A stretch of 64,000 bases of DNA from Adiantum capillus-veneris (taxonomy: Eukaryota > Streptophyta > Polypodiopsida > Polypodiales > Pteridaceae). Location: NCBI GenBank assembly GCA_014529385.2, contig CM043970.1:64019996-64083995 (forward strand), written 5' to 3'. Below the pieces are notes generated by a model. That model made no database searches and had not been told where the DNA came from. It saw nothing but the letters and a program-made list of their open reading frames with translations. Shown here one piece after another: positions 11,230 to 25,687 of the stretch (position 1 is the stretch's first letter; each line of letters opens with the position of its first letter). A program made the position numbers and the translations under genes.

Positions 11230-14200
11230 TGTAAGGTCCCTCCCTAAACCCTAGAGCCATTCATAATTTTTTTTCAGCATAGAAAATAATTTAGAAAAAT
11301 CCAGACCGACAAATAGGTCATGCGAACAACGAGACTTTACTTCAGAATGAAAAGACAAGGATATTTTGGATAAGAAATTACGTCAGCCCTATATTTTTCC
11401 AAAAAGATTAAGATTATTTTTATACTTCTTCGTGAAGATCCGCGTGGAAACTGATCTAGATCGGGAACTGGGAGAAAAAAGGACTAACTTGATTGAAAGA
11501 TAAAGTTAAGAGATAAGAACTAAGAAGAAAATTGGGGTCCAATAGGAATTAAGAAGAGAATTGGGGTCCAATATCATTTGAGAAGAGAATTGGGGTCCAA
11601 TAGGAATTAAGAAGAGAATTGGGGTCCAATAGCATTTGAGAAGAGAATTGGGGTCCAATAGCAATTGAGAGGAGAATTGGGGTCCAATAGGATTTGAGAA
11701 GAGAATTGGGGTCCAATAGGAATTGAGAAAATAATACCCACCATTTCCTATATAAGCACCCCTCTCCTTTGTAATTTTACACACACATATTGCTAAGCTA
11801 CTTGCATACTTGCCATGCTCAAGATTATGCTTAAGTAAATCAAGGTTTCCATTCAACCTTGCTCTTGCTCTCTCCCTCTCTTAAAGGCCAAACCCTTGAG
11901 GGTTTTGTGAAGAAGCTCCTCTCTCCTTCCTCTTCATCCTAAATCCCTTTTCTTCCTCCTTGAGTCTCACATCTCTTCAAGAAGGACTTCAACCCCACTT
12001 CCCTCTTGTTTAGAGGAGGTAATCTCCATTTCTAGTAGGTTTAATTAATCCATGTGTTTTAATACTAGGAAGGTTTATGTGCATCATTTTAGGTTTAAGC
12101 TTTAATGGTAACCTTGGAATTAGGGTTAAGTGTTAATGGTAGTGATTCATCATTAAATTAAGCTTCAAAGGTAGATTTGCACTCATAAGCTAAGCTTTAA
12201 TGTTAACTTTGTACTTAGATGTAAGCTTTAGTGATTACCTTGCATTTTTAGGTTTAAGCTTTAATGGAAACTTCGCAATTAGGGTTAAGTAATAAGAGTA
12301 TCTATGCATCATAAAGTTAAGCTTTAAAGGTAGATTTGCACTCGTAAGCTAAGCTTTAATGGTAACTTTGCACTTAGCTGTAAGCTTTAGTGACTACCTT
12401 GTATTTTAGGTTTCAACTTTAATGGAAACCTTGCAATTAGGGTTAGGTGCTAAGAGTATCTATGCATCACTAAGTTAAACTCCAAAGGTAGATTTGCATC
12501 CTTAAGCTAAGCTTTAATGGTAAATTTGCACTTAGGTGTAAGCTTTAGTGATTACCTTGTATTTTAGGTTTAAACTTTTAATGGAAACCTCACAATTACG
12601 GTTAATTAATAAGAGTATCTATGCATCATAAAGTTAAACTTCAAAGGTAGATTTGCACTCATAAGCTAAGCTTTAATGGTAACTTTGCACGTAGGTGTAA
12701 GCTTTAGTGGCTACGTTATATTTTAGGTTTAAGCTTTAATGGAAACCTCGCAATTAGGGTTAGTGCAAAGAGTATCTATGCATCATTAAGTTAAGCACAA
12801 AAGGTAGAATTTCACTCTTAAGCTAAGCTTTAATGGTAACTTTGTACCATAAGAAAAGAGTAGTTGCCTAAGCTCGATAGAAGCAGTTCAATTTTTGGTA
12901 TTGAAGAGTATTTCTAAAGTTGTCAATTTCAAGTTTGTTTGCAAATACGGGATGGGGGAGATAGGGGATAACTTTGAGGAATTGATCTCCGTGTTGTTTT
13001 GAACCGAAAACTCCATAGGCTTCCATGGAGATGCCCCATGGATGGCAAAGGATTGCAAAACCTGGGATTCATACAAAACGGGGATTGAACTTAAAAATTT
13101 GACATTTTCGAAGAGACATTAACTAGCAAACTGCCTATGGCAGAATCTCGCTTGTCGTTTCTAAATAAACTTGGCTGGTAGATAATTAATGAAAGTAGGA
13201 ATTAAGGTTTATAAATGAATGAACCTGGGAATTACGAACTAGGAGTTAAAAAGGAATCTCGAGCGGTGATAGGGATAGCCCATTGCAAAACATAGATTTA
13301 ATTAGGAGTTTTGAACATTGTCTGAAAATGACCAGAAACCAAGATGGATCTTCTTGGGGTCAATTTGATTGAAAGGCCGGCCCATTGAGAGGATTCTCTT
13401 TGGGAACTTGATGGAGATTGGCCTTTTTCAGCTAGGGCAGCGTAACCGGCCAGTTGTTATAATACCTAAGTCATTCATGCCCGAGGGATAAGAGATGAAT
13501 GGGTTTGTTTTATTTTTACCCGGCTGGGTGAAGTACGTGCGGTATCTTATTGGAAATCGGCCATAATCCGGGTATGGCCTGATGCCAATAGTGGGATGAG
13601 AAGGTCATACTCAGGGAGGATGATGTGAATTTAATTAAGGAAATTTGTTCGACTTGGTTGCTTAAAAAGGAACTGGAAAGGCTAGGAATATAGGGGCTAT
13701 CTTGTGCATTTGTCTCACCAGATGGTGCTATACCTCTCGAGATAAAATACTTAAAAAGGAATGATTATATTACTTGATGAGCCTTTTCCAAACACTAATT
13801 CTAGAAAATATTGTGAAGATGTTGCCATTTTGATGGCTTGTAACCGATTATCTTGGGCTGAATGGGGAGACAAGATGAATTGGTTGAAACTAAATGTGTT
13901 GCATGATTAGTTAGGAAACTAGTTACAAGCTGATTATAGCAAATAAAGAAAAGAAAATGAATTAAAAGTTTCTAAATAAAGATCTTGTGGGAACAACCAG
14001 ATGAATTTCCCTGAACGAGGGTATGCAACAGATTGCTTGCTGCTTGTTGTTTGATGATGTCTGATAGACAGCTGTCTTCCTGACTTTGTAGTAGTTAAGT
14101 ACTAGCTTGGGAAGGGATTTTCATGAAATGGTTTGGTGGGTGGGCGGATTCGGAGGGTCAGATGGCCGGATGTTGAATAATTTTTTTATTATGTTAAGGG

Positions 14201-14621
14201 CTAGGACTAAGTGGGATAAAAATGGGTAATCGGGGATGAGCGAGACCAAGTAGGATTGCAAGATCCCTCCTCTTAGGGGAAAGTGACAACTGCCATGCTT
14301 GCTTGTTAGGAAGAAGGGATTATCGCCATGAACCAAGGGAGAACAAGAAAGAAAGAGTAGATCCTTAAGTTAAAGATCAAGAGAATCAAGACTAAGGACC
14401 ACGTTTTGGGTGCGGAAAGCTGTCAAGGACAGATTGTTTTTGAGAAGCGGATAGAATCGTGAATGAAGGGATGTACCCCCTTGGGTTGGCATTCGAGATA
14501 GACCGGAGTCCTATCTGAGTGTCGGTACCAAGTGGGAGGGATACTTGCAGATAGATCTACGTCATTCACTGGAACGGTTTGGAGGACCGAGGGAGGTGAG
14601 TAGGGTCGTATGGCCCTCACA
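11230..14621 (+). repeat. 3' LTR of the gypsy element (3392 bp)
   Basis: It starts TGTAAGGTCCC and ends GGCCCTCACA, and is homologous to 4193-7290 throughout. Differences are described under the 5' LTR: a longer 30-bp minisatellite (11523-11732), only one copy of the 605-bp block (from about 12843), and an extra ~670 bp at 13643-14312. The TATA box at 11749-11756 is intact. LTRs are identical at insertion, so these rearrangements occurred afterwards. Confidence 0.85.
11749..11756 (+). promoter_or_regulatory. TATA box of 3' LTR
   Basis: TATATAAG sits in the same context as 4625-4632. A 3' LTR promoter could drive read-through transcription into the flanking LINE remnant. Confidence 0.5.
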
Positions 14622-15600
14622 ATTCTAGATGGACTAGAGAGATTGCTAAGATGGGCAATATTTTTAGACGCTTGGGGAGTACCTATGGGAAGGCGATGAC
14701 CTTCAAACATGATCTCAATTGTTTTCAGTATAGGCCTAAACAAAAGATGAAGAGATGGAAATGCATCCTGCTTCCATTTCATTTCTGAGCAAGACTCATC
14801 AACACCATTGTGATATCGTACATTACCTTTGACTCTCCTTTCCTCCAACTATCTCAGAGGAACTCGAAGGCATTTCTCAAGCCCATCGAGGAGTTCCTAT
14901 GGATAAACAAAGTAGTAGGGTAAGTGAGAGGCCGTGGCCAATCCAAAGAATCAGGAAGGTTTGGACATTATAAACCCTTCCATTCATAGTGAGGCCATTT
15001 GTGCAAAATTGTTTTGGACTTTGGACGAATCTCACAAGAGATAGGCTTGTATGGTTAGGGAAATGGTGGATGAATGCAAACTTCAAATCTAGAGGGGGTA
15101 AGTGATTGGATCTTAATATGCAAAGCAAAGTTTTGTACCCCAAAGGACTGCAGTTAGAGCTAAGAGGTTTCACTAGTAACTACATAGGCAGACTCCTTCT
15201 CCTTTCCCACATCTTCGTCCCACCTTACTCTATAGTAGTCAAGTGCAAAGTATGGAACTAGCCCAAGGGAAAGTCATTTCTTTCTCCCTCGACAAAGAGT
15301 GTTTATGAGAAGCTGGCTTTCTTTGAGCAGTGGGTTGGGAATCCCAATAAAACTTGGTCCAAAAAGTGGAGCAAGACCAAATGGAGCTAGGTGTTGGAGA
15401 ACATATGGCACTTTGAATGTGAAAATGAGCAAAAAGTCTTCCTTCAAAAAATTCTTTTTGGTTTTTTGCCAATTGGGAACAAGGTCAAATTGAGGGGTCT
15501 GGTGATGGAACCTACATCAGATGAAAGCACCAAACTGAGACCATATATACCACATCATATGAGGATTTCCAGCAATCAAGAGCTTCACTAGAAGAGTCTA
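14622..15600 (+). pseudogene. LINE C-terminal fragment, right half
   Basis: Plus-strand translation in mixed frames gives the post-RT region of a plant L1-type LINE. It includes WGVPMGRR, an 'EEFLWINK' block like the FLW motif, GRFGHYKPF, and DRLVWLGKWWMNANF. It then shows the zinc-finger-like tail (KSVYEKLAFFEQWVGNPNKT, ENIWHFECENEQKVFLQKIL). Frameshifts and stops are frequent. It lies directly after the gypsy 3' LTR and pairs with the RT fragment ending at 4192. Confidence 0.65.
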
Positions 15601-16695
15601 CAGATGGGTGTTTTTCCAACTTGGAACCCCATTCTTTAGACAAGACCTAGCACTAGGCTCTACCTGTAAGGTTTGATTCACCATTTGGTGTGTCCTACCC
15701 TAGAGGGAGTTTAGGGAGTTGAGGTTGTTTTGATTCGTTACAATCTTTTACTCCCATTGTACTTTAGGGAAAAATTAGGTTATATTTAAAATAAGTGATT
15801 GAACATGTTGTATTTTCTTGATCACACTTCACTTTACTCGATTCCATTGTTATATGATCATCGTGTATTGCATTAGCTTGTAAATTGTAAGTTTTCATCA
15901 TGTTAATGATGAATATTTAATAGTCATTTGCTACTCACTTTTTCCTAGTTTTTTGACTTTCTAAATGGCACATATTTGATTTAGGTAATCCATACTATAT
16001 GTCTAGAAAAGTCACAAAAATAGATCATTTATTTGTAGAGGAATTCATATACTTGTAGCTTTATTTTGCTAAAGAGGATAATCTATTGAGGGAATTGTGT
16101 ACGTGTGCTTAAGGAGGCTTAAAGATGAAGGTAAAAATTTAGAGAAAGAGAGAAAAAGGTACATGGCTTCCAATAAGGTAGATTCAATTGCAAAATTCAA
16201 GAAATACATTAGCAAAAGGCATGTACATCATAGGATTTTTTTATATAAAGTTGTAGATATCAGGTTGGTCTCTTGTTTGGCTTACACATAGCCATACTAG
16301 AGAGATCATATATAGGATGATATCATCGTTAATGTGCACATGATATCTGGGATACCATTCTAGATAGCATGCAACACTGGCATCGATACCACATAGTGCT
16401 CCACATGAACTTATCCCCCACACAGGCTTCTAAAACTAGGAGATGTTGCACACTAACAACCTAGGTCAACCATAGGACATGCCCACCCAACAATCCTCCC
16501 TTTAGGCATGTAATTTACTGAAATAAGCTGGATCATGATTCAATGCCATAAAGGCTAGTAGTCACATAGGCCAAAGGTAGGTCTCAATTGATATGGTGTC
16601 ACATAGACTGAAGATTTCTCCCCTCAAGTCCATATCTATAGTACATCAATAAACTTGCAAGATTGATCAGGGTTGGTATAGACTATGATAATAAC
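15601..16695. other. No gene; possible copia LTR/polypurine boundary
   Basis: No coding region is recognisable. At about 16478-16500 the plus strand reads CACCCAACAATCCTCCCTTTAGG. On the minus strand this is a purine tract followed by TGTTGGGTGG, the usual copia polypurine-tract/LTR-start junction. A minus-strand copia LTR may therefore extend leftward from about 16488 to around 16.25 kb, with a TATATA run near 16310. No second LTR or gene was found, so the call is tentative. Confidence 0.3.
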
Positions 16696-18160
<1,465 letters not shown>

Positions 18161-18236
18161 TCTCTAGGGGGTGGGTCACACGAGCCTCCATGACCCCATG
18201 GCTTGTGGTGCAGTGTACCCTTAACCATAGGATATG

Positions 18237-21200
18237 TTACATTCCTTTCCCCTTAAGAATTTTCATCCTCAAAAATTGCCTTGGAAGGAACAATCCTAAA
18301 GTTAGGGAATCTTTTTTGGAGAGTGCTTACTCGCTCCCATGTTGAACTTGCTTCAGTAAAATCTTTCCACTTAGCTAAACACTCTTTATAAATTGTATTT
18401 ATGATTCCTTTCTCTCTATTGTTTAGTATTTTTCTGGTTCATGTGGAAGAGAATGAGTATGTATGAGTTCCATTATTTGACCATCTTGAGTAAGATTGTC
18501 ATACTGACCCAATTTCTTTTTGATTATGCTAACATGGAATACTAGATGTCTGGTAATTGGAGAATTGTAAGCCATATCTCCAACCTTCTTTAGTATTGTG
18601 CAAGGTCCACAATAGCTTGGTGATAATTTTGGACATGGTCCCATCTTCATGGTTTCAAAATTTTCAGGCATTTTCAAATAAACTTGCTCCCCTTCCTCAA
18701 AAGTGAGAGGCCTTCTATGCAAGTCAATATACGTCTTTGCTCTATCTTGAGCCCTTTTAATAACATCTTTAGCAAGTTCAAGCATTCCATTGATATCTTC
18801 TAAAAAGTCTTTAGTTGCTTGAATCATTTCCTTTTGCAATCCTACTACATAAGGAGCTCTAGCCTTAAACCCATACATTAACATAAATGGACTATATCTA
18901 GTTAAAGAGTGCTTGACACTATTATATGCAAACTCTATTATAGGCAAGTAATCTTCCTAATTAGTTTGCCGTTCACTTACATATGCTTGTAGCATATCTT
19001 ATAGGATTTGATTAACCCTTTCAATTTGACCATCTGTTTGAGGATTTTCAGTTGTGCTCATGCTTATTTTAGTATCCAACCTCTTAAAGACAACTCCCTA
19101 TTAAAATTCATGTCTCTATCTGACCCAATGTCTACTAGTAAACCATATAGTCGATAGAGATTTTCTACAAATAATCTTTCTAGTTACGATTTTAACATCA
19201 GATTTGGCAGGAATGAACTTAGCCATTTTTGTTAATCTATCCACTATTACCCGGATAGATTCGTGCCCCCTCTGTGTTCTAGGTAGACCAATTATGAAAT
19301 CCGTGAAAATACTCTCTGGTTTCCCTGAAAGAATTTCTAATATATGGAGTAATCCTCCAATCTTAAGCATTTTAGCTTTATTGATCTGGCACTTATTACA
19401 TTTAACCACATACTCTAGGACGTCCTTACACATTTCATACCAATAAAATTGCCTCTTAACAAGACTAGGAGTCTTGTTTACACCTGGGTGTCCCGCATTT
19501 GGACTACAACGGCACTCATAGAGTACTTGGCACCTAATTTCTTCATCTTTCGGGACACATATTCTACCTTTGTAGACTAAATAGCCCTCATCTATGGAAA
19601 AGTTTTTCCAATTGAATCCCTCTAAAGCACCCGTCGATGCTTCATTCTCATTGGAAAACTCTTGTTCTGGAAACCTTTTCTAATATACAAGAATCAATAT
19701 GACATTTTTCTCTTGATGATTCAAGAAAATCACTATTGAATCGAGTGAAAGTCAAGTCAATTATCATAGGCATCCTGCTAAGGGATTCTGCTACCACATT
19801 ATATTTCACTTTGTGGAAGCTCATGATCAAACTCTTATAAGAGTTCAACCCATCTGGCCTTAAGAACTTTCAATTTTGATTGATTGGAAAGCCACTTAGT
19901 GCTTTTTTGATCAAACACTATCATAACATTAGCACCGTATAAATAATGCTTCCATTTCTTCGGTGCATGGACAATAGCATACAACTCCCTCTCATATACT
20001 GAGTAAATTTTTTATGCATGTGGTCTAAATTTTTATTTTCAAATGCTATTGGTCGACCCTCTTTAGTTAGAACTGCCCCTACATCAAAATTACTAGCATC
20101 TATCTCGACCACAAAGGGTTGATTAGGATCCACAATGTACAAAATTGGAGTTATAGCTAATATTGATACCTTTAATTTTTGCATACTTTTCTTTTGTTTG
20201 TCCCCCCACTCAAACATTCTTCACTCTCCTTTAAGTTGGACAATCATGGGGACTATATAATCTTTAATGAATCTATGATAAAATCTAAAAATTCCTAAGA
20301 AGATATGTAGCTCTTCTAGGTTCTTAAGTTTCGGCCATTGCAAAATAGCTTGAACTTTCTCTGGATCCATCTTGATTCCATCTCTAGAAATGATATGACC
20401 AAGATATTTCACTTCTTCAGCAAAGTATTCACATTTAGATTCCTTTCCATAAGGGAATTTTCTCTAAGCAATTGGAACACTTTTCTAAAATGTTTTAAAT
20501 GTTCCTCTTGAGTACGACTATAGATAAGGATATCATCAAGAAAGACAACTGTAAATTTTCCTAAATAAGGCCATAAAACACTATTCATTAGCTTCATAAA
20601 GGTAGCTGGTGCATTGGTAAGCCCCAAAAAGCATCACCAAAAACTCATAATGCCCATATCTACTTATAAAGGCTGTTTTTACAACATCTTCAGTCCTTAT
20701 TCTGACTTGATGATAGCCAAATCGCAATATAATCTTGGTAAAATACTTGGATCCCTCTAACTGATCAAAAAGGTCTTCCATTCTAGGCATAAGGAGCTTG
20801 TTCTTAATTGTCGAAGTATTTGTTGCTCTATACTTGACACAAAGCCACATAGAATCAATAGGATTGGTGAATCCCATGGAGGATTTCTAGGTTTAATAAA
20901 GCCTTTATCTACACAGTATTGCAATTTCTTTTCTACTTCTAAGTGTTCTGTTTTGCCTAATCTACAAGGTGGTTTATAGACAAGCTTTGCATCTTTAACT
21001 AAATCAATAGCATGATCTACTTCACCTCTCTTAGGAGGTAAACATTTTGGCAAATCAACACGAAAAACATCTTTAAATTTCTCTAGCAAGACTTTCAAAT
21101 CACTTTTACTATCACTACAAGAAGACAAAGATGAGTAAGAAACCCGATCTTTCATTTCCACATAGATTCCTTATTTACAAGAGATCGACACCAAAGCATA

Positions 21201-21640
21201 TATACATCACAAGAGCTTTTATTTATAATCTTTTTGCATGCAACTCAAGAGAACATATCAAAGGACTAGTTTGTACATCATGCTCTCCTTGTATAATAAA
21301 CTGTTTGCCTTCTTTTTCAAATTCTAGTGAGTTTTGGTGGTAACTCCGTTTCAAAGAAGTTCCTAGTTTCCACAAGCGTCCCCTTCCCAAAACCAAGTTT
21401 ATACGATCCATATTCATAATTTGGAAGTCAAGAATGTCTTTATACCCTTCTATCTCAACTTCCAAATTGTATAGTAGTGTATCACATACCTTTTTGTCTT
21501 CACCATGTATCTTGTTGAGCACTTATTGTTGAGAGAGATTTAGTTTCATGACAAGGGCATAGTTCACAAAATTGTGTGTAGCATATTCATCTATCATGAC
21601 CCTCACCCTTTTTCCATTTACAAACCCATGCATTTTTGTG
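18237..21640 (-). pseudogene. Ty3/gypsy pol (PR-RT-RNaseH-IN), frameshifted
   Basis: Reading the minus strand from 21.64 kb leftward, domains appear in gypsy order. A decayed protease comes first (YATHNFVNYALVMKLNL, about 21560). The RT N-terminus lies in 20757-21161. The RT core has FLDDILIYS, the catalytic DD box, within 20409-20627, and the thumb KYLGHIISRDGIKMDPEKVQ in 20221-20412. RNase H follows with VVEIDASNFDVGAVL (19921-20217). The integrase zinc region KCNKCQINKAK and core VIVDRLTKMAKF are in 19116-19433, and the integrase C-terminus in 18423-18947. At least seven frame breaks or stops separate these pieces. A purine tract (AAGGGGAAAGGAA) followed by TGTAACATATCC near 18240 looks like the polypurine/3' LTR start. 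No gag was recognised upstream. Confidence 0.85.
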
Positions 21641-23471
21641 TCAATGAAACCATATCAAATCATTTCCAAAGTTTAAAGATGAACAACATCCACACCATTA
21701 ATTTGAAGTACAACATCCACCAATACCAAAGAGGTAGTAGACAAAAAAATATATATACTCAACGCAAATAACTTAAACCATTTAAAGATACACATGAAGA
21801 TTAACAACAATTAGAAGATGCAAAATTATCATTGTATCAATCAATAGCGTTTGAGGGTTACAAAAATGGGGTTGTAAAAATGTAACTTGTGCTATGAATT
21901 GTCTATTGGTCATAAGCCTACTGTGGCCAATAATTCATGGCCTATCCGCTCTAAGATTTCCAATCCTTCCAAGACATCTTTGCTATCCCTTATAGTTAAG
22001 ATTAAGGCCAACTCCAGGCATTGTTTGTACTTAGACACCCATTGGTGATAATTGGTTTCTTCATCCTCATGAAGGTACTTTATAAATTCCATCGACCAAA
22101 TGCCACAATAATAGCAATGATAGCAAAGACAAAGGCAAAGGAAAAGTCTTGTAGAGGAAGAAGATGAAGATGAATATCAAGAGGTGGAGAATTTTCTCCA
22201 TGTCTATGTGACATTTAATGGCCTAGTAACTTGTGTGTAGCGGAAAATAGCATGAACATAGTGAGCATTTCATTAGAATAGATTCCTAATGAGCATAACA
22301 AGAGTGCTTGGGTGGAGAGAGCAACAAAAAGCATAACACCTAGTTAGATAGGCATGAACAATATTTCAAAGAGAGAGAGATTAAGCTACAACTTCGTTAA
22401 TGGACAATTTCTAATGCATTTTTTTATAAAAACTATATCATATTCCCTCCAATTTGAAGCCTCTAGGAGGATTTCCCCACCAATAAAAATCGAGCCTTTC
22501 ATGCATCCACCCTTCTACTAACCTACCAACATCAACCCTATGCTCTGGTACCTATCTCCTCACTTAGTCAATGATTTATGAAAACAAGGTTTTCTTGTAA
22601 TTGATTGTAATCAAGCCAATCCTAATCACCCTAAGCACCTATAAAAGAGGGTGTGCTAAGAAATCCTCACTTAGTGAATGATTCATGAAAACAAGGTTTT
22701 CTTGTAATTGATTGTAATCAAGAAAACCCTAATCACCCCAAGCACCTATGAAAGTCTTAGAGGGTGTGCCAAGAAGAAAAATACATAATTTCTTAGTGAA
22801 AAATGCCTTATGCCAAGCTCAATCTTTGGTTGCCAAAGCTCTAGTGAGCTATTGTAAAATGAAAAACTCTTATGCTTGATGTCATATTCTATGCTAGAGT
22901 GAGTAGATAGTGTAATCTACCATATGTTAGTCCATCTTTGGCAAGATTATGATATTTAGGTGAATAGGGTGAAAGAGTGAGAAGAGAATTGAGGGGACCT
23001 ATACCTATTTGTGGAAGCTTCTCATTGGTGAAGTTAAAGAGGTTGTTAATCTCTACTTCTCCATAGTTTTCCCTCCATCATGGAGCCCGTGAAAGAGTAA
23101 GTTAATTCAAGATTATCATTGCTTTCTTGTGAGATTGCTATTGAATTGGTTTGGAGACCATAGCCCTCAATAATTCATCGTGAGAGGGTGGCAGGGTGGA
23201 GAGATTCTCTAACCCTAATATAGTTCATGGGATACCAAATTTTTGGTGTGAGTTTTTGTTATGAAAACATGGCTTGGCGATTTGATTATTGTAGGGACTT
23301 TGGTGAATTGTTTATGTGTATTATAATGGATTTGCAAAGCCCATATATGTGATGGTTAATTTGATCTTGGTGATGTGTATGACAAGTGGTTATTTTAATT
23401 TACATTTATGGTACTCGTTTCCTCTTCCTTGTGGTGAATGCTTTGAGTGGCATTGGTAGGAAGAAATATCA
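21641..23471. other. No gene; LTR-like debris
   Basis: There is no coding region I can name. About 22200-22395 shares blocks (GGCCTA..AACTTG, GGCATGAA.AATA, AAGAGAGAGAG) with the primer-site end of the LTR at 51520-51690, in the same orientation. It may therefore be the 5' LTR end of the pol element to its left. Two near-identical segments, each with GAAAACAAGGTTTTCTTGTAATTGATTGTAATCAAG, occur at about 22577-22620 and 22687-22725. Confidence 0.4.
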
Positions 23472-23509
23472 CCCCCCCCCCCCCCCCCCCCCCCCCCCCT
23501 TCTTCTTCC
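23472..23509. repeat. (C)38 homopolymer
   Basis: An uninterrupted run of 38 cytosines is followed by TTCTTCTTCC and (GT)n. Tracts this long are unusual and also error-prone in sequencing, so its length may not be exact. Confidence 0.9.
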
Positions 23510-24119
23510 TCTCCGTGTGTGTGTGTGTGTAACTTTCTTCTCTCCGTGTTTTAATGTGTGGCTCAATACAACTAGGTGGTGCCCTTACATTTTTCAAATA
23601 GTGTGTGCATTGTTGTTGGGGCTTGTGTGCCATTGTGTTTGGATTATGCCTCATTTCCTATGAGCAACACGAGAGCCTTGAGAGGTTTTTATAGATCACT
23701 TCTCTTGTTGCCTCCCTCGAACCACCTCACCAGGTATTAAACTCCTCAAAAGAGGTCCACCTAAAAATGTGTAAGTACGTGATCTCTTGAGGAGAGGTTC
23801 TTTTAATTTCGAAGAGGCAGTAAATGAAGGGATGCAATACAAGAGAGGGAATGAGCATAGTTATGTGAGCAATCAAAACAAATTAAGGCATTGATACCAA
23901 TGATAGAGATGTCTAATAGTCCTACAGGGTCTACCTTCACTTCATTAATTAATTTGAATCGAAGATTCCTTCTGGAATCAAGAATTCAAGGGCGAAAGTC
24001 CCTTGCCATGTCAGCAACCCCCCAAGGGGACATCCACACTGCGTCTCACACTACCGATCGCCCTCGTCCCGTTCTGCGGCTCTCACAGTACCCATCGCCC
24101 TCGTCCCGTTCTGCTCGTG

Positions 24120-24123
<4 letters not shown>

Positions 24124-24196
<73 letters not shown>
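24124..24196. repeat. (GA)n microsatellite
   Basis: About 36 uninterrupted AG units. A second (GA)n of about 22 units lies at 24411-24454. Long arginine/glutamate or serine/leucine frames across them are artefacts of the repeat. Confidence 0.95.
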
Positions 24197-24198
<2 letters not shown>

Positions 24199-24407
24199 TT
24201 GGTCCAATCCATCCCCCTTCAGCCCTTGCCCTCGTTCATTGTCCACCGCTGTCTCTCTCCGTCTTCGACAAGCAGTCCTCGCTTCGTAGCTCTCTCTCAG
24301 CAGCTTCGCAAGTTGCTCGTCTCCATCTCCTTCTCCCTCATCCCCTTTGCTTTCACTTGCCCCTATGCTTACCTAGCATCTCTTGCAGCACCCCTCCCCT
24401 ACAGACG

Positions 24408-24410
<3 letters not shown>

Positions 24411-24454
<44 letters not shown>
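24411..24454. repeat. (GA)22 microsatellite
   Basis: A pure GA run 215 bp downstream of the preceding one. The intervening 24197-24410 is C/T-rich and holds no recognisable gene. Confidence 0.95.
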
Positions 24455-24457
<3 letters not shown>

Positions 24458-24560
24458 TTTAGAAAATTAGGGTATATTTTGGGTTTTTACACTATTTTTT
24501 GGAATTTCTCCTTTTTCCCTTGCCCTCAACTGGAATTTTTGAAATTGGAAACGACACGAT

Positions 24561-24731
24561 ATTCAAACTAAGATATATTTTTCCCGATCATTGCTTCCAA
24601 GCGATGCAAGAGATTTCCCAAATGGCATGATTCAAACTGAGATACATCTTTCCTGATCATTGCTTCCAAGCGATGCAAGGGATTTCCCAAACGGCATGAT
24701 ATCAAGTTGAGACACATTTTTCCTGAACACT
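24561..24731 (+). repeat. 69-70-bp tandem repeat, ~2.4 copies
   Basis: Units start at about 24561, 24630 and 24700 with ATTCAAACT(A/G)AGA and contain GATCATTGCTTCCAAGCGATGC and GATTTCCCAAA.GGCATGA. The third copy is cut off near 24731. Copies differ by a few percent. Confidence 0.85.
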
Positions 24732-25238
24732 GTTGCGCTCGAAAAAAAATCCACTTTTCCTTTCAACACATAGAAAATATCTCTCTTTTCCTCTTTGTAT
24801 CTGATCCACGTGCCATTCCCATGCGACCCCCACCCCCCATAACCCCCCTCCCCCCCTCCCTCCCTCCCTTTCATCCAACTATTACACAAGCATCTTTGGT
24901 GATTCCTTTAAAAGGAAATGAAAGAAACGTTTTGGGCACTTACTTGTTTAAGTGCATATATCAATGGTCATCGTTAGAAATTTCCAGCATGTTGGAAATC
25001 TACTTGGAGTCTATTGCTAGGCATGTGAATCAATCTCACTAAGTTTTGGACCTTTTTCCATGCAAAAAATTGCCATGGAGCAAAAAATGGATTCACACTA
25101 AATGGAGAATTATTTGAGCTGTTTGTTGACATTTTTCTACTAAAAGGTGCGAGAAATGACGAGAAGTAGGGTCGATTAACCTTAGTACCCCTAAGGTTAA
25201 TCCAATGCTTTCCCCTTGGGTATATTTAAGGGGAAAGT
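24732..25238. other. No gene recognised
   Basis: This is the stretch between the tandem repeat and the secreted-protein gene. A C-rich run lies at 24828-24870. Since the neighbouring gene is on the minus strand, the part just left of 25239 would be its 3' flank, but no clear AATAAA signal is visible. Confidence 0.4.
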
Positions 25239-25655
25239 CTAGGATGAGGGCGAGGTGCAGGGGGCAAGCTTACCAGACGTCCTGTCGACACCAAGGCAGG
25301 CGTTGAGGTCGATGGAGGTTAGAACGATGTCGTCAGAAGTGATCGCGTAGCAGACAGCACGCAGCATATTGGAGCCGCTGAGGCTGACGTCATAGCAGAC
25401 GTCGCTGGGCTTGAAGGGAACCCCGGGCTGCGGTTTGCCAATGCAGTTCAGCACTCCTAACATATCCACCTTCAAGGCTTCGTCCAAGTCGACTACCGAC
25501 GGCGCGACGCCCCCGCACTCCACCAGCAGCTGCGGCCTCTGCTCCATTTGTAGCTTGCTGCTGCACGAGCTCCCAAAACCGCACTGCACCCAAGGCCCCG
25601 AGAAGAACAGGCATTAGATGTGAGTTAATTTGATCGGACACAGAACTTGGTGTTC

Positions 25656-25687
<32 letters not shown>

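Larger units (their letters stand above)
4193..14621 (+). mobile_element. Complete but defective Ty3/gypsy LTR retrotransposon
   Basis: The element has LTRs at 4193-7290 and 11230-14621, both starting TGTAAGGTCCCTCCCTAAA and ending CCTCACA. A primer binding site (TGGTATCAGAGC, 7293-7304) follows the first LTR, and a G-rich stretch (TTGGGGAGTT) that could serve as polypurine tract precedes the second. The internal region is only 3939 bp. It carries a truncated gag start, a degenerate middle, and RNase H/integrase remnants, but no reverse transcriptase core. It therefore could have moved only with proteins supplied by other copies. The flanks ATATT and ATTCT are not a clean 5-bp duplication, which suggests decay at the junction. 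The site lies inside a LINE. Confidence 0.85.
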
